A DNA stretch of 64,000 bases. It comes from Rhynchopus sp. YZ270_cl-10. Its lineage: Eukaryota > Euglenozoa > Diplonemea > Diplonemida > Diplonemidae. Position 1 is the first letter of the stretch, and every line of letters starts with the position of its first letter. Location of the stretch: the NCBI GenBank assembly GCA_964035575.1, contig OZ037844.1, positions 1 to 64,000 on the forward strand, given 5' to 3'. This document shows, one piece after another, positions 32,501 through 41,887 of the stretch. The notes beneath the pieces were generated by a model. It had not been told where the DNA came from, did no database searches, and saw only the letters and a list, made by a program, of their open reading frames with translations. The position numbers were made by a program, and so were the translations under genes.

Positions 32501-33876
32501 ATTGCAAACTGGAACATATGTGGTGCAAGCTGTCCAGTAAACCACATCGCAGATGACTTCGTCAGAATCGAACCTATAACCTTGGACTCCGGCACGCGCA
32601 CGGCCATGACTGCTTTGGTGTAGGCTTCTTCCCAGCCGTAGAACTTCACACCACGGATGTTCTCAACGAGCTCGTGCATCACTTTGTTTCTCGCATCTGA
32701 CTTTGCCATGCGTTCACCATAGAGAGCGCTGAATTGAAACATAAAAGTAAACATAAGTGGGAAGACAAGAAGCAATGCAACAAGTCCGACTGCTGCAGGC
32801 CAGCTCACTTCATAGAAAGAGTAGATGACGGTGAAGACAGCTTGTGTGGGTGCGTAAAACGTGATGCTGAGGGTGTTCGATCCCTGCTGGAAGAGCGACT
32901 CAACATCCGCATGGAAAAGAGAGAAGATCTTGCTGTAGCCGCCTGCAGTCTCCCATCCAGAGTGCGACGTCTTCATTGCCTTCTCTGTCATCGCAATAGT
33001 GAGGCAACCACGCACACGCGTCACGATTTCTGCAGCAAGGATGTTCGTCTTCACGAGACAAAAGCTCATAAGAACAACAGAAGCAGTGACGATCCCAGCG
33101 AACATGTACACAACATCCAGGTCTCGTGTTTCGAGCACGAGGGCGTCAATCAAGTACGGCACGGCAATCACAGATGCAAATGGACACATGGACTGCAAAG
33201 CTCCCCAGGCAAGACCTTGGAGGATCTCGGACTTCACATGCTTGAACATTGTGCTGGAAAGGCTCGGTTGCATACTGAGAAGCACCCTAGTGTATGTCTT
33301 CAACACCGACGAGGCACGGAGGTGCTCATCCGCAGCAGGCGGAAGGGATGCAGACGCGACACCGTCAGGTGCTGGACACATGCCTGCTGCACACCGCTCG
33401 CACTCTGGGGCCATTTCCTTGTAGCGTGCGTTCGTCATCTCGAGGACAGCTTCCTGGAACTGCTGCAGGTGAGTGTGGTTGCACAGCACACCACTGTTCA
33501 CCATCGCCTCAATCCCCTGCCAGCGGCTGCTCCCTTCAAACATCACCTGCTTTGCGTCGACCTTGAGCAGAAGGTCCAGCGTCTTCTTGAACGTGTCCTG
33601 CGTGACGTGCTCCTGCGCTTCACTCCACAATTCGTAGAAGCTCCCCATCTGCGCCTCAGCAGATAAGTCCTTCGACACAGGGTCCACGTCGCTCATCGTA
33701 AGCTCCCCGTGGCGTGCCTTCTTCATCAAAGGCTGGATGTGTGTCAGCGTTGCACGGCCAATGGGGTTCGACGCTTCTTCGCATGTCTGGTAGCCTTCGG
33801 GTCTGCACTGGTGAATGGATTCGTGTGGCACGTCGACGACGACGTCCCGTCTCGTTGTCTTGCCGTTGCTTTCCAT
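29572..33876 (-). CDS. ABC transporter, ABCC (MRP-type) subfamily
   Basis: The ATG at 33876 (MESNGKTTRR) is preferred over an upstream in-frame start, because the extra 111 residues look untranslated. This gives 1434 residues. The order is TMD1-NBD1-TMD2-NBD2. NBD1 has GKVGTGKST (about 585), ISGGQ (about 677) and YLLDDVLSAVDAH (about 703), with Asp in place of the usual catalytic Glu, a known ABCC trait. NBD2 has GRTGSGKST (about 1220), LSVGQRQ (about 1322) and LLLDEATASVD (about 1345). A long soluble N-terminus precedes TMD1 and no TMD0 is evident, so it is a 'short' ABCC. Such pumps export organic anions, conjugates or drugs across the plasma or vacuolar membrane with ATP. No intron is seen. 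An opposite-strand LINE sits about 0.5 kb upstream. Confidence 0.95.
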   Translation of the reverse strand: MESNGKTTRRDVVVDVPHESIHQCRPEGYQTCEEASNPIGRATLTHIQPLMKKARHGELTMSDVDPVSKDLSAEAQMGSFYELWSEAQEHVTQDTFKKTLDLLLKVDAKQVMFEGSSRWQGIEAMVNSGVLCNHTHLQQFQEAVLEMTNARYKEMAPECERCAAGMCPAPDGVASASLPPAADEHLRASSVLKTYTRVLLSMQPSLSSTMFKHVKSEILQGLAWGALQSMCPFASVIAVPYLIDALVLETRDLDVVYMFAGIVTASVVLMSFCLVKTNILAAEIVTRVRGCLTIAMTEKAMKTSHSGWETAGGYSKIFSLFHADVESLFQQGSNTLSITFYAPTQAVFTVIYSFYEVSWPAAVGLVALLLVFPLMFTFMFQFSALYGERMAKSDARNKVMHELVENIRGVKFYGWEEAYTKAVMAVRVPESKVIGSILTKSSAMWFTGQLAPHMFQFAILVTYALIDDVNTENVFSLFILTQLFRMTIGFFPAILGAVVQSLSALRRVQNFLCRDEAAPQADVAQDGCVTVSGGMFGWRREKAAVVQNNEPFAECSVDGEGSGGQSVADINFEAARGELVVIVGKVGTGKSTFLQGLLHEVAASAGDVHVGGSVAYCPQTAWILSGSIRDNVEWGRRGTAKGCSREDYESAVAGVALLHDLSTQFPDGDATMIGEKGINISGGQKARVALARAVYSDADIYLLDDVLSAVDAHVGLHIFEETIQKRLAGKTRILVTNQLQYAKHADKVLCLERVQGSDAYTLESVDVANPRQGSVMEQLCAEYRKSVEDADQREVGAAEDEEVVVEANTASCTSAFKQDGFMRRHELVEAEDLEDGAVTYSTYIKYMSYFGGWFYWVVFSVAITLYLLGEKFSVIWAGWYTTEGVEQSVFFYNGYIIGDSPTYMWFLVYAGIVSFSLTLLYLAGVWFAKGTARTSLELYRKEFLTTLACPVSFFDTTPVGRILTRFANDWDRVDVSVPMYLFQFIVLIAAVCASLLIICLTLQYFIPVLAVVLGILVFTAWRDKCSLVCRRFFNVTKSPASNIFAENLRGLAVIRAYGKQSSVRFDQVVAMDVNHAMFMSERYSFEWVRLRITLLSAVVMGSMILLLIPTRNSLSASSIGFVLYEGVFVVLMVSQVVLSRQRLNLAMNSTERVFEYCELKPEEREEDRLAAVATPEKDWKPPAGKLEIASMSVRYREGLPLVLKDVNLTVEAGHKVGIVGRTGSGKSTLLKALFRLMHPESGYRMKIDGVDATKFSVRDLRKLFAIIPQEPVLLSGTIRRNIDPFHTATDVQVEEALRKCHLHEHLAERAEAGESVLEVTVTDDSLSVGQRQMLCLARALVLDRRFLLLDEATASVDVHTDTLIQKTLRSAFAHCTVLTIAHRLHTIVDSDKILVMTTDKTTGIGQVGQYGTFDELAADKEGIFYTLAQQAGVL

Positions 33877-34384
33877 AATACAAGAATTAGTCTGTGAAGG
33901 TGAGGAGGGTGCTGAGGGTGGGTCTGCAGGTGAAGTAAAAAAAAGTGAGACTTCTGTTTGTTCTGTTGTTATGATTGAGTGGAGGGAGGGAGGAGGGAAT
34001 GCACACACGCTACCCTTCACCCCCCTTAGGTAGTACCGATAAAAAAATTGAACACAAACGAGAACACTCGAATTGGCATCGTTTGAAGACTTTGACTCTG
34101 CGTTGTTGCAAAAGAGTTGCTCTGCTTCCGTTGACCGCTCAAGTGGAGCATATCGAAACACAAGAAACCCGTAAAATGCGTGAAGAGAAAGCAAAAGGAA
34201 AATTTTCATGCGACACAGACACTTTCACGTGCCTCTTTTTTTGATAATTTTTTGGATTAGTGTAACTGCCATTTTGACAGTCTTCATGTTCAGTGAAGCA
34301 CTCTTTTTTTTGGTGCTCCCTACAAAACAAATATTGGGATGCGCAAAATAATATTGCACTTTTTTTACACAATTATAACTGAAA
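33877..34384. other. 5' flank of the ABC transporter gene
   Basis: T/C-rich and mixed DNA between the transporter start and the LINE; it should hold the promoter or trans-splice acceptor. No motif can be assigned. Confidence 0.45.
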
Positions 34385-37371
34385 AAGATGCGGGGTCCTC
34401 ACACATCTACCACCTACTACGCGAACTGGACGGCAGAGCCGATAAGTCGCAGCAGTACCCACTGACGGAGAATGGCACCACCATCACCGACAACACAGCC
34501 AAAGCGAATATATTTGGTAGGCACTACTCAGACGTGAGCCGCAAAGATCCCACAGACACGGAGGACGTAGTCACAACACCGACGGATGTCCCATCCCACG
34601 AATCAGAGCGTGCCTTTACAATGCAGGAGCTCAACACCATCGTGAACAACCTGGAAGACAACAAAACACCAGGCATGGACAACATACACAACGAGATGCT
34701 ACGACACATGGGACCGGAGGCGAGGAAGGGTCTCCTGCGTATCATGAACCTCTCGTGGTGTAGTGGCACACTCCCACAGGAATGGACAACTTCTCTGCTG
34801 ATGCCCATCCACAAACCTACGAAACCGGACCACCTCCCTGCTTCGTACAGACCAATTGCACTGACGAGTACAGTGAGCAAGGTGCTCGAGCGCATGATCG
34901 GACACCGCCTACACCAGCTCATGGAAGACCCTGATGAGCAGTTCCCTAACCTCCACAAGGCACAAGCAGGTTTCAGGAAAAAGAGATCCACGATCGACAA
35001 CATCGCACTGGTAACGCAACTGGCCAAGGACACAGTAGAGGAAGGGCGTAGTGCAATCCTACTCAAAGTCGACCTAGAGAAGGCGTACGACCGCCTCAAG
35101 CGCAGTGCCATCCTACAACACCTGCGCGATTTCCCACCCACGTACCAGAAATGGATTGGTGCATACCTCAGCAACAGACGAGCAGCGGCGACCGTGGCAG
35201 GTCACGTCAGCGAGTTCTACGACATGGAGGAGGGCGTACCCCAAGGCACAGTGCTCTCCCCCCTACTCTTCAACGTAGTCATGGCAAACCTGGCGAAAAC
35301 CCTAGAGTGCGTGGACGGACATGTGTGCATGTACGCCGACGACCTCGCAATCCTGTGCATTGGCAACAACACCGACGAAGCCGCTTTATCCGCACAAAAG
35401 GCTATCGAAGTACTTGAACGTGAACTCCCCCCAATGGGCCTCCGAATCTCCACCGACGACGACAAAACGAACCTCCTAGCCTTCACCACCAAAAAAGACC
35501 CCAACAACGTCAGAGACAAGCAGTTCGCAGTGCACTACAGCAATGGGAAACGCGTGCCTACAACCCGACTGACACAGTACCTCGGCATCCTAATAGATGA
35601 CGAATGCAACATGATACAACACATGGAATCAGTGTGCACAAAGTACAAACAACGACTCTCCGTACTGTACGCACTAGGAGGCGAGGACTGGGGTGCGGAA
35701 GCAGACACCATGCGACAAGTGTACATGACATATGTGCTGCCTGTGCTCACCTACGGGATAGGAGTGTGGGGACACGCACTGCTCAAGAAGAACCGAACCC
35801 ATCTTGAGACCCTCCACCACGGCGCAGCCAGACTGATCACCGGCTGCCTACGCACCACAGCGACGGAGAACCTTCTCTGGGAGGCGAACCTGCGATCGAT
35901 CGCTGAAATAGCACAAGCGGAAGGAGCAAAGCTGTACGAGCGCGCCAACCGCATTCACGACTCGCCCGCGTACACCGCCGTGCAGTCAACCAAAAAACAC
36001 TCCAACAATACATGGCTTAGAGCAGCCACGAACACCATTGAGGAAACAAAGATGTACACACAGCACACAACTCGGAGCACCATTGCGCTCCACTACCCTG
36101 TGCCCCCCTGGCAATGGGAGGAAGTACAGGATAAGCTTACGCTGCACCCCACCATCCCAGGAGTCCTCCGAGCGGACTCTAAACAAACCAAAGAGGAAGC
36201 TCTCGAAAAAACGCAGGAGGCCCTCGACAAGCTACCCCAGTACGACTACAGCACGTACACCGACGGATCACTGTCCGACACGAACATCGGCGGGGCGGGA
36301 TGTGCAGTGACGGACGCTGACGACAACAGGATCCACGTCTTCGGCAAGGGGGCAGGCAGGCGATGCGTGGCCTACCAAGCCGAGCAGACGGCAATCCGTG
36401 AGGCACTCACCGACCTTGCGAACCGCACCACCACCAAACACGCGAGAGTGGCGATCCTCACGGACAGCCAGTCCTCCATCCGCGCCCTGGAGGGAGGACC
36501 GCAGAAGGCAGTCGAACACACACTGCACGACATATGGCGTGCGATACACACGCTCACGCGCAAAGGTGTACACGTCGACTTCCAGTATGTACCAAGCCAT
36601 GTCGGCCTGACTGGAAACGAAGCTGCAGACAAAGAGGCAAAGCGGCACGCGAACGCCATGGTACCACAACTGGAACCCATAGCGATGATGACGGCCGCCT
36701 CTCAGATCAAGAGGGTGGCAGCGCAGCACACCGTCACACCCACCGAAGACAGCGCATACGCGTGCCAGCACACCGACGCCAAAGCGAAGACGAAGACACA
36801 ACTCCGCCACCCACAACTCCGCCCAAGACGACTGACGCGTAAGGGCGCGCGTGAGATGAGACTCCTGCGCACAAGACGACACCCCCTCCTGTACACGGAC
36901 AGGAGCCACAACGACACCCCCAACTGCAAGGCGTGCGGAAAGACGAATGTGACGGCGAAACACCTCCTGAAGCAATGCCCCAAGCTTACTGACAAAAGAG
37001 CCAACCTGTGCAGCAACACCTCGTGGGGAACACTCCTCACTCAACAACCAGAAGTGGTCCTAGAATACTTGGTGTCCTCCGGATTGTCTGATGACACTCT
37101 GAGTGACCTTCTGAGACCAGCTGTAAGAACTGAAGGGAACATAACTTTTAACTTTTATCTACTTTTACTTTTACTCTTACTAGCAACAAGAGGATACCAA
37201 AAACAAAGAAAACATCAAGCGAACACACCGACCAGCATATCAGCTGATCACGGGAACCTTTTTTCAGGCTTCCACCTTTTGACGTCAGGCCAGTGTCCTA
37301 AACGATGCTGCCACACCCTGAGGGGGAGGTGTGCTGTCTGTAAACTCTATGTGGCAACAACGGGGAGGTGA
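34339..37371 (+). CDS. LINE protein: reverse transcriptase - RNase H - CCHC
   Basis: Open for 1010 codons; the first residues (MRKIILHF...) are probably flanking DNA. RT motifs are KPDHLPASYRPIAL, AQAGFRKKRS, LKVDLEKAYDRL, EGVPQGTVLSPLLF and YADDLAIL, followed by the thumb. RNase H motifs are YTDGS (D1), a Glu in TAIREAL, TDSQSS (D) and PSHVGLTGNEAADKEA. Near the end CKACGKTNVTAKHLLKQC is the C-x2-C-x8-H-x4-C knuckle of I-clade LINEs. The frame is uninterrupted, so the insertion is young or the copy is selected. It runs against the direction of the surrounding host genes. Confidence 0.9.
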   Translation: MRKIILHFFYTIITEKDAGSSHIYHLLRELDGRADKSQQYPLTENGTTITDNTAKANIFGRHYSDVSRKDPTDTEDVVTTPTDVPSHESERAFTMQELNTIVNNLEDNKTPGMDNIHNEMLRHMGPEARKGLLRIMNLSWCSGTLPQEWTTSLLMPIHKPTKPDHLPASYRPIALTSTVSKVLERMIGHRLHQLMEDPDEQFPNLHKAQAGFRKKRSTIDNIALVTQLAKDTVEEGRSAILLKVDLEKAYDRLKRSAILQHLRDFPPTYQKWIGAYLSNRRAAATVAGHVSEFYDMEEGVPQGTVLSPLLFNVVMANLAKTLECVDGHVCMYADDLAILCIGNNTDEAALSAQKAIEVLERELPPMGLRISTDDDKTNLLAFTTKKDPNNVRDKQFAVHYSNGKRVPTTRLTQYLGILIDDECNMIQHMESVCTKYKQRLSVLYALGGEDWGAEADTMRQVYMTYVLPVLTYGIGVWGHALLKKNRTHLETLHHGAARLITGCLRTTATENLLWEANLRSIAEIAQAEGAKLYERANRIHDSPAYTAVQSTKKHSNNTWLRAATNTIEETKMYTQHTTRSTIALHYPVPPWQWEEVQDKLTLHPTIPGVLRADSKQTKEEALEKTQEALDKLPQYDYSTYTDGSLSDTNIGGAGCAVTDADDNRIHVFGKGAGRRCVAYQAEQTAIREALTDLANRTTTKHARVAILTDSQSSIRALEGGPQKAVEHTLHDIWRAIHTLTRKGVHVDFQYVPSHVGLTGNEAADKEAKRHANAMVPQLEPIAMMTAASQIKRVAAQHTVTPTEDSAYACQHTDAKAKTKTQLRHPQLRPRRLTRKGAREMRLLRTRRHPLLYTDRSHNDTPNCKACGKTNVTAKHLLKQCPKLTDKRANLCSNTSWGTLLTQQPEVVLEYLVSSGLSDDTLSDLLRPAVRTEGNITFNFYLLLLLLLLATRGYQKQRKHQANTPTSISADHGNLFSGFHLLTSGQCPKRCCHTLRGRCAVCKLYVATTGR

Positions 37372-37500
37372 CCTCCGTATATCGGCAACCCGCACGTCCT
37401 AGATGTGAAAAACGGCACCAGCCGGGACACGGTCCCGGGTTTACTCTGGATAGAACAAAAAAAGAGCAGCCACACTGCTTCGGCAGCGCTAAAGAGACGA
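34385..37500 (+). mobile_element. 5'-truncated LINE of the I/Ingi type
   Basis: Plus-strand LINE carrying RT, RNase H and a C-terminal CCHC knuckle but no apurinic endonuclease and no ORF1, so the 5' part is lost. The 5' boundary is placed where LINE-like coding starts (about 34385). The 3' boundary is uncertain: no clear poly-A tail or target duplication was found before the tandem repeats at 37513. Ingi/I elements are typical of kinetoplastids. Confidence 0.8.
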
Positions 37501-37512
37501 GAGTAAATACCA

Positions 37513-37744
37513 ACAGGGCGTTCGCCCCGGGGCGAAAAATATTTTTTTTCGTTAAAAAAATCTTTTCCTGAAAAAATGACATTTTATTTCGCCCCAGGGC
37601 TTCGCCCCACCGGGGCGAAACCCTGTATACAGGGCGTTCGCCCCGGGGCGAAAAATATTTTTTTTCGTTAAAAAAATCTTTTCCTGAAAAAATGACATTT
37701 TATTTCGCCCCAGGGCTTCGCCCCACCGGGGCGAAACCCTGTAT
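37513..37744. repeat. 116-bp direct repeat, two copies
   Basis: Starts at CAGGGCGTTCGCCCCGG and recurs after 116 bp. Each copy carries GGGGCGAA/TTCGCCCC inverted motifs at its ends (hairpin-forming). Non-coding. Confidence 0.9.
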
Positions 37745-38366
37745 AAATAAATAAATAAATAAAAAAAGGGGAAAAAAAAAAAAAAAAAAGAGAGAGAGAG
37801 ATTTCTCCCCACCACCCTGTAGACCCCCCCGGAGGGGGGGTCGCAGAGGGGTGTCCACTGTACTCAAAATCATCCGCAAACCCGCCTGCCGTGAGAGGAA
37901 GTTTCCCCAGCACTCCCGCTCGCTCCTCAATCCTGCAGTCTGCTGAAGGTGCACCGTACCCCCTGTTATAGAAGGTGTCACTGCTCGTGTCAACTCTACC
38001 TTCAATGGCAGAGAGTTGAAAATAATCAAAATAAGGATGAAGTCTCATATGACGGATGCCTCTCTCTTGTACATCTGTTTGATTAAACAACACAAAGAGA
38101 CCCTCAGTGAGGGGGGATTGATGAAATTCTCCATCGTTTTGCTGGTTTTAGTATCAGGAAAGTTCAGCTGTAATATCACTTGTGCTGGGGAAGGGATCAC
38201 GCGCAAATCGCAAATTTTTTTTGACCATTCACCCCACGAACTAACTTCTCTCCGGCGGGAAAAATTTTTTTGACCTATTTTAAGCACCAGTAAAAAAACG
38301 AAAATTTCGGGGTTTTTGGTATTTCGCCACGATCAGGAAAAAACGATGGCGATAGCGAACGCCCTG
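37738..38366. repeat. about 630-bp direct repeat, copy 1
   Basis: Begins CTGTATAAATAAATAAAT, continues through a GA-microsatellite and a C-run/G-run hairpin (GACCCCCCCGGAGGGGGGGTC), and ends GATAGCGAACGCCCTG. Copy 2 follows at 38368. Confidence 0.92.
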
Positions 38367-38367
38367 C

Positions 38368-39006
38368 CTGTATAAATAAATAAATAAATAAAAAAAGGGG
38401 GAAAAAAAAAAAAAAAAGAGAGAGAGAGATTTCTCCCCACCACCCTGTAGACCCCCCCGGAGGGGGGGTCGTAGAGGGGTGTCCACTGTACTCAAAATCA
38501 TCCGCAAACCCGCCTGCCGTGAGAGGAAGTTTCCCCAGCACTCCCGCTCGCTCCTCAATCCTGCAGTCTGCTGAAGGTGTACCGTACCCCCTGTTATAGA
38601 AGGTGTCACTGCTCGTGTCAACTCTACTTTCAACGGCAGAGAGTTGAAAATAATCAAAATAAGGATGAAGTCTCATATGACAGATGCCTCTCTTGTACAT
38701 CTGTTTGATTAAACAACACAAAGAGACCCTCAGTGAGGGGGGATTGATGAAATTCTCCATCGTTTTGCTGGTTTTAGTATCAGGAAAGTTCAGCTGTAAT
38801 ATCACTTGTGCTGGGGAAGGGATCACGCGCAAATCGCAAATTTTTTTTGACCATTCAGTACCAGGGATTCACCCCACGAACTAACTTCTCTCCGGCGGGA
38901 AAATTTTTTTTGACCTATTTTAAGCACTAGTAAAAAAACGAAAATTTCGGGGTTTTTGGCATTTCGCCACGATCAGGAAAAAACGATGGCGATAGCGAAC
39001 GCCCTG
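38368..39006. repeat. about 630-bp direct repeat, copy 2
   Basis: Near-identical to 37738-38366 with small indels, mainly a 16-bp insertion near 38857. No gene in either copy. Confidence 0.92.
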
Positions 39007-39012
39007 AATACC

Positions 39013-39043
<31 letters not shown>

Positions 39044-39753
39044 GATGTTGATGTCGCACATTGCGCACCAATGTTCGAACCAATTTTAACGAAAACAAAC
39101 ATTTAAATAGTCTCACTGTTTCTGTTCATGTTCACAATAGAAAATAAATGTGAACACGAACCCAACGACACATAGAGAACTGTAGTAAGTTACCCGCACA
39201 CCGATGTTAAATTAATATTATTAGGGTGATAAGAAAATAAGAAAAGGGAACTTGTATAGGTCTCAAAACCAGACCAGAATCCTGGATTTTGCGAGACTGT
39301 AGAAATATTGAGAGAAGAAGAGAGTTGGCAAGATGATCCGAAGCCCCCTCTGCGCTTAGCCACCTTATAGAGATGAACGTCTCTCACGACTACGTCCACC
39401 ATAAATCAGAGAACACAGAAAACAGGTTTTTTATCGCACCGACAAAAACGTGTTGTGCGTTCTTTTCATTGAAGTGGATCTCAGTGTGCAACACACACAG
39501 CACAACACAGCTAACGGCGCACACACTCCTCCTTTCCGTAGTGTCTATTTCTTAGTTTAAAAGAACCTGATGAAGAAACCACCCCCACTCTCTCTACACT
39601 TGGGGAGGTTTGCTTTAGTACAAAAGATAGAATACTTCCCAAAAAACCCTTGCGCTGTGAATAACAAAATCATGCGAACGGCAAAAAGCAATGTACTGAA
39701 CTCTCTTTTCCTTTACTTTATTCCGCCTTTATTTCCGGAAAATTATTTTTAAG
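39007..39753. repeat. array spacer of the Cys-rich gene cluster, copy 1
   Basis: 39170-39753 matches 42240-42880 and, in part, 45355-45690. It begins in long A-runs and carries CTCTGCGCTTAGCCACC and TTCCGCC...ATTTCCGG blocks. No gene. It marks the edge of the about 3-kb tandem unit. Confidence 0.75.
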
Positions 39754-40005
39754 TACCGACCCTCCCCCGTGAAATTGTCCCCCCCAAAAATCGGTATTTT
39801 GCCCCGACGGACAATTTCAAGGCAGGGGGGGACAATTTCAAGGGAGTCGCGGGGACAACCTTTGCTCTCCCTTCTTCACACCAAAACGGCCACCCCCCTA
39901 CAGTACGAGAAATTGTCCCCCCTTTTTGCCGTACGTGATATTGTCCCCCCCTCACTTTTTCTCCCAGGTCGGAGGGGGTGACAATTTCACGGGGGAGGGT
40001 CGGTA
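39754..40005. mobile_element. MITE-like TIR element, copy 1
   Basis: 252 bp with near-perfect terminal inverted repeats of about 26 bp (TACCGACCCTCCCCCGTGAA at one end, its complement at the other) and TA at both ends, consistent with TA target duplication. The interior repeats GACAATTTC/GAAATTGTC blocks. No coding capacity. Confidence 0.88.
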
Positions 40006-40312
40006 GCAAAAAAAAAAAGTGATGTTCGTCTTTTGAACGTTTGTTAGATATTCCATTGCTGATGTGCCAGTTAATGGGAGAAGTGTGGAACTCACCTGCC
40101 TGCATCCCGGTGTTGCTTCCTGCGCTTCCACAGGAGAACAACGAAATAGAGCTAGCATCAGGAACACTACATTCCAGTTTAATACTTTTAGAAAAAGAGA
40201 AAGAAATTTTGGATGTCTCAAAAGCCTCACCCGTGCTTACAGTGGTCATCCAAAAAGAAGCTTCTAAGATGAAGAAACACGGACACACACTGTTTCTGAT
40301 CTATAAAAAAAC

Positions 40313-41887
40313 TCAGACAACAGTGTCTTCCGGACCAACTGCGTCGCACTCTTGCGCAGTGCCCTCAGGCTTCTTCTCCGATACAGGCTCAGGAGACTTC
40401 CTGCACACAAACAAGACGACCACAACAATAGCAATAATGAACAGAACAGACAGAATGATGATCAAAGCAATGATGCCGGGTGCAATCCCGTCGCCCCCGT
40501 CGTCGTCGTCGTCGATCAAGGGCGACGCAGTTGCGTCCTCGTACACTGTGGTCGCCACGTTGCTCTCCACAGACTCGACTTTGTAGTCCTTGAGGGTCGT
40601 GGGTGACGCGATCTCGGCTTCGACAGCAGCCGTGACCTTGTCTTCTGTACCGTCGCTCGAGTATGTAGGCTCAAACAGCACGACAGTCCCGTCATCTGCG
40701 AGTGCGTCAGAGAAACGACCCGTCAGTGAGTCCACAATAGCCTTGCACCCTGCAGCAAGCTTGAGCACAGCTGTGTCCGGGCAGCCCCCAATGCACGCCG
40801 CAGCAGGGCACGTCCAGTAGACCTTGAGAGACGTGACCAGAGTGGAGAGCAGTGCCTGCAGCAGACGAAGGAACACGGACAAGTCGGTGAGGAGGATGCC
40901 CAGGATCAGTTTGAACAGCTTCTTCAGCGTCAACACAGCAGGTGCGTTTGTGGCAGGCACGTTTGTGTCGGCACATACGCAGTGTTCTTTGCAGAGCGAG
41001 ATGTCGAGAATCCCAACACAAAGGTTATCGCAGTTGATGCTGACCACGGGCACCTTCAGAACCCAGTTCGAGCATGGCGGAAGGGTGGGGCTTGCAGGGA
41101 CAGGTGTCCTGTCATCCGTGATATCGACGCATGCGTCCTGTCCGACACACTCCAGTTTGCATTCCTTGTCAGACGGGGTGTCGCTGTACCGCACGATGGT
41201 CATGGCCTTGCAGGATTCCTTGCTCTGGCATTTGATCGTCAAACTGTGTCTGCGAGGGCATTTGACAGTTGCCTTGAGGCAGGCCTGCACGTTGTCACAC
41301 CACAGCACAGAGTCGCCACCTGCGTCGCTGTAGTCGAACTCTGTTTGCTGGCACGCCTGTGTGTTCGTGCATCTGTGCAGCGTGGACTCGACTGTGTCTT
41401 TGATCACGAATGTGTTCGCCTGGCACGACTGCACACCGTTGCAGTGCACTTCGCAACTGTCAGATGCGCAGCCAATCTTGGACGCCTGGCACGCCTTCTG
41501 CCCGTCACAGATGAGCTTCCCCTCCGAAGCCTTTGCACCCATCCACATCCCGTAGTGCTTCCCGTCGCTGTCGAGGGATTGCGTGTCGGAGTTGATCTGC
41601 CTCTGGGAGTATGTCATGAGGCCCTCGCATGCCAGGTCCTGCACACAGCGGATCTGGCAGTAGTCCCCCACACACTGCAGGTGCGACGCAATGCAGGACT
41701 GCTTCCCTCCACAGTCCATGTGGCATCTTGTTGAGTCGCACACCAGCACAGAGGCTTCGCATGACTTATCCGCATCGCACTTCATAGTGTCGCATGGGTT
41801 CTTGTCGCACACGCATGTGGAAAATGCGGGACACGAAAAGGCTGCAGTACTTATTGCCAGACACAGAACCAGTGCCACAGCCTTCAT
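40313..41887 (-). CDS. Cys-rich type I membrane protein, paralogue 1
   Basis: ATG at 41887 (MKAVALVLCLAISTAAF) gives a clear signal peptide; an in-frame extension upstream lacks support. 524 residues. Residues 20-270 contain many Cys in a recurring pattern (C-x-G-x2-[AS]-C-x6-C), e.g. CGGKQSCIASHLQC, CDGQKACQASKIGC, CNGVQSC, CDNVQACLKATVKC. A hydrophobic helix-prone segment (LKKLFKLILGILL...) and an acidic linker follow. A single transmembrane helix near the end (IIALIIILSVLFIIAIVVVV) and a short cytoplasmic tail complete it. So it is a secreted ectodomain anchored at the surface or in an endomembrane. Function unknown. First of a tandem family on the minus strand. Confidence 0.85.
   Translation of the reverse strand: MKAVALVLCLAISTAAFSCPAFSTCVCDKNPCDTMKCDADKSCEASVLVCDSTRCHMDCGGKQSCIASHLQCVGDYCQIRCVQDLACEGLMTYSQRQINSDTQSLDSDGKHYGMWMGAKASEGKLICDGQKACQASKIGCASDSCEVHCNGVQSCQANTFVIKDTVESTLHRCTNTQACQQTEFDYSDAGGDSVLWCDNVQACLKATVKCPRRHSLTIKCQSKESCKAMTIVRYSDTPSDKECKLECVGQDACVDITDDRTPVPASPTLPPCSNWVLKVPVVSINCDNLCVGILDISLCKEHCVCADTNVPATNAPAVLTLKKLFKLILGILLTDLSVFLRLLQALLSTLVTSLKVYWTCPAAACIGGCPDTAVLKLAAGCKAIVDSLTGRFSDALADDGTVVLFEPTYSSDGTEDKVTAAVEAEIASPTTLKDYKVESVESNVATTVYEDATASPLIDDDDDGGDGIAPGIIALIIILSVLFIIAIVVVVLFVCRKSPEPVSEKKPEGTAQECDAVGPEDTVV

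Noticed and set aside
33877-34209. N-terminal extension of the ABC transporter
   Set aside because: The in-frame extension has no domain character and the downstream ATG at 33876 gives a typical ABCC length.
34365-37580. Target duplication CTGAAAAA around the I/Ingi-like LINE
   Set aside because: Eight A-rich bases near 34379 and 37574 match, but the right-hand site lies inside the 116-bp tandem repeat, so the match is not convincing.
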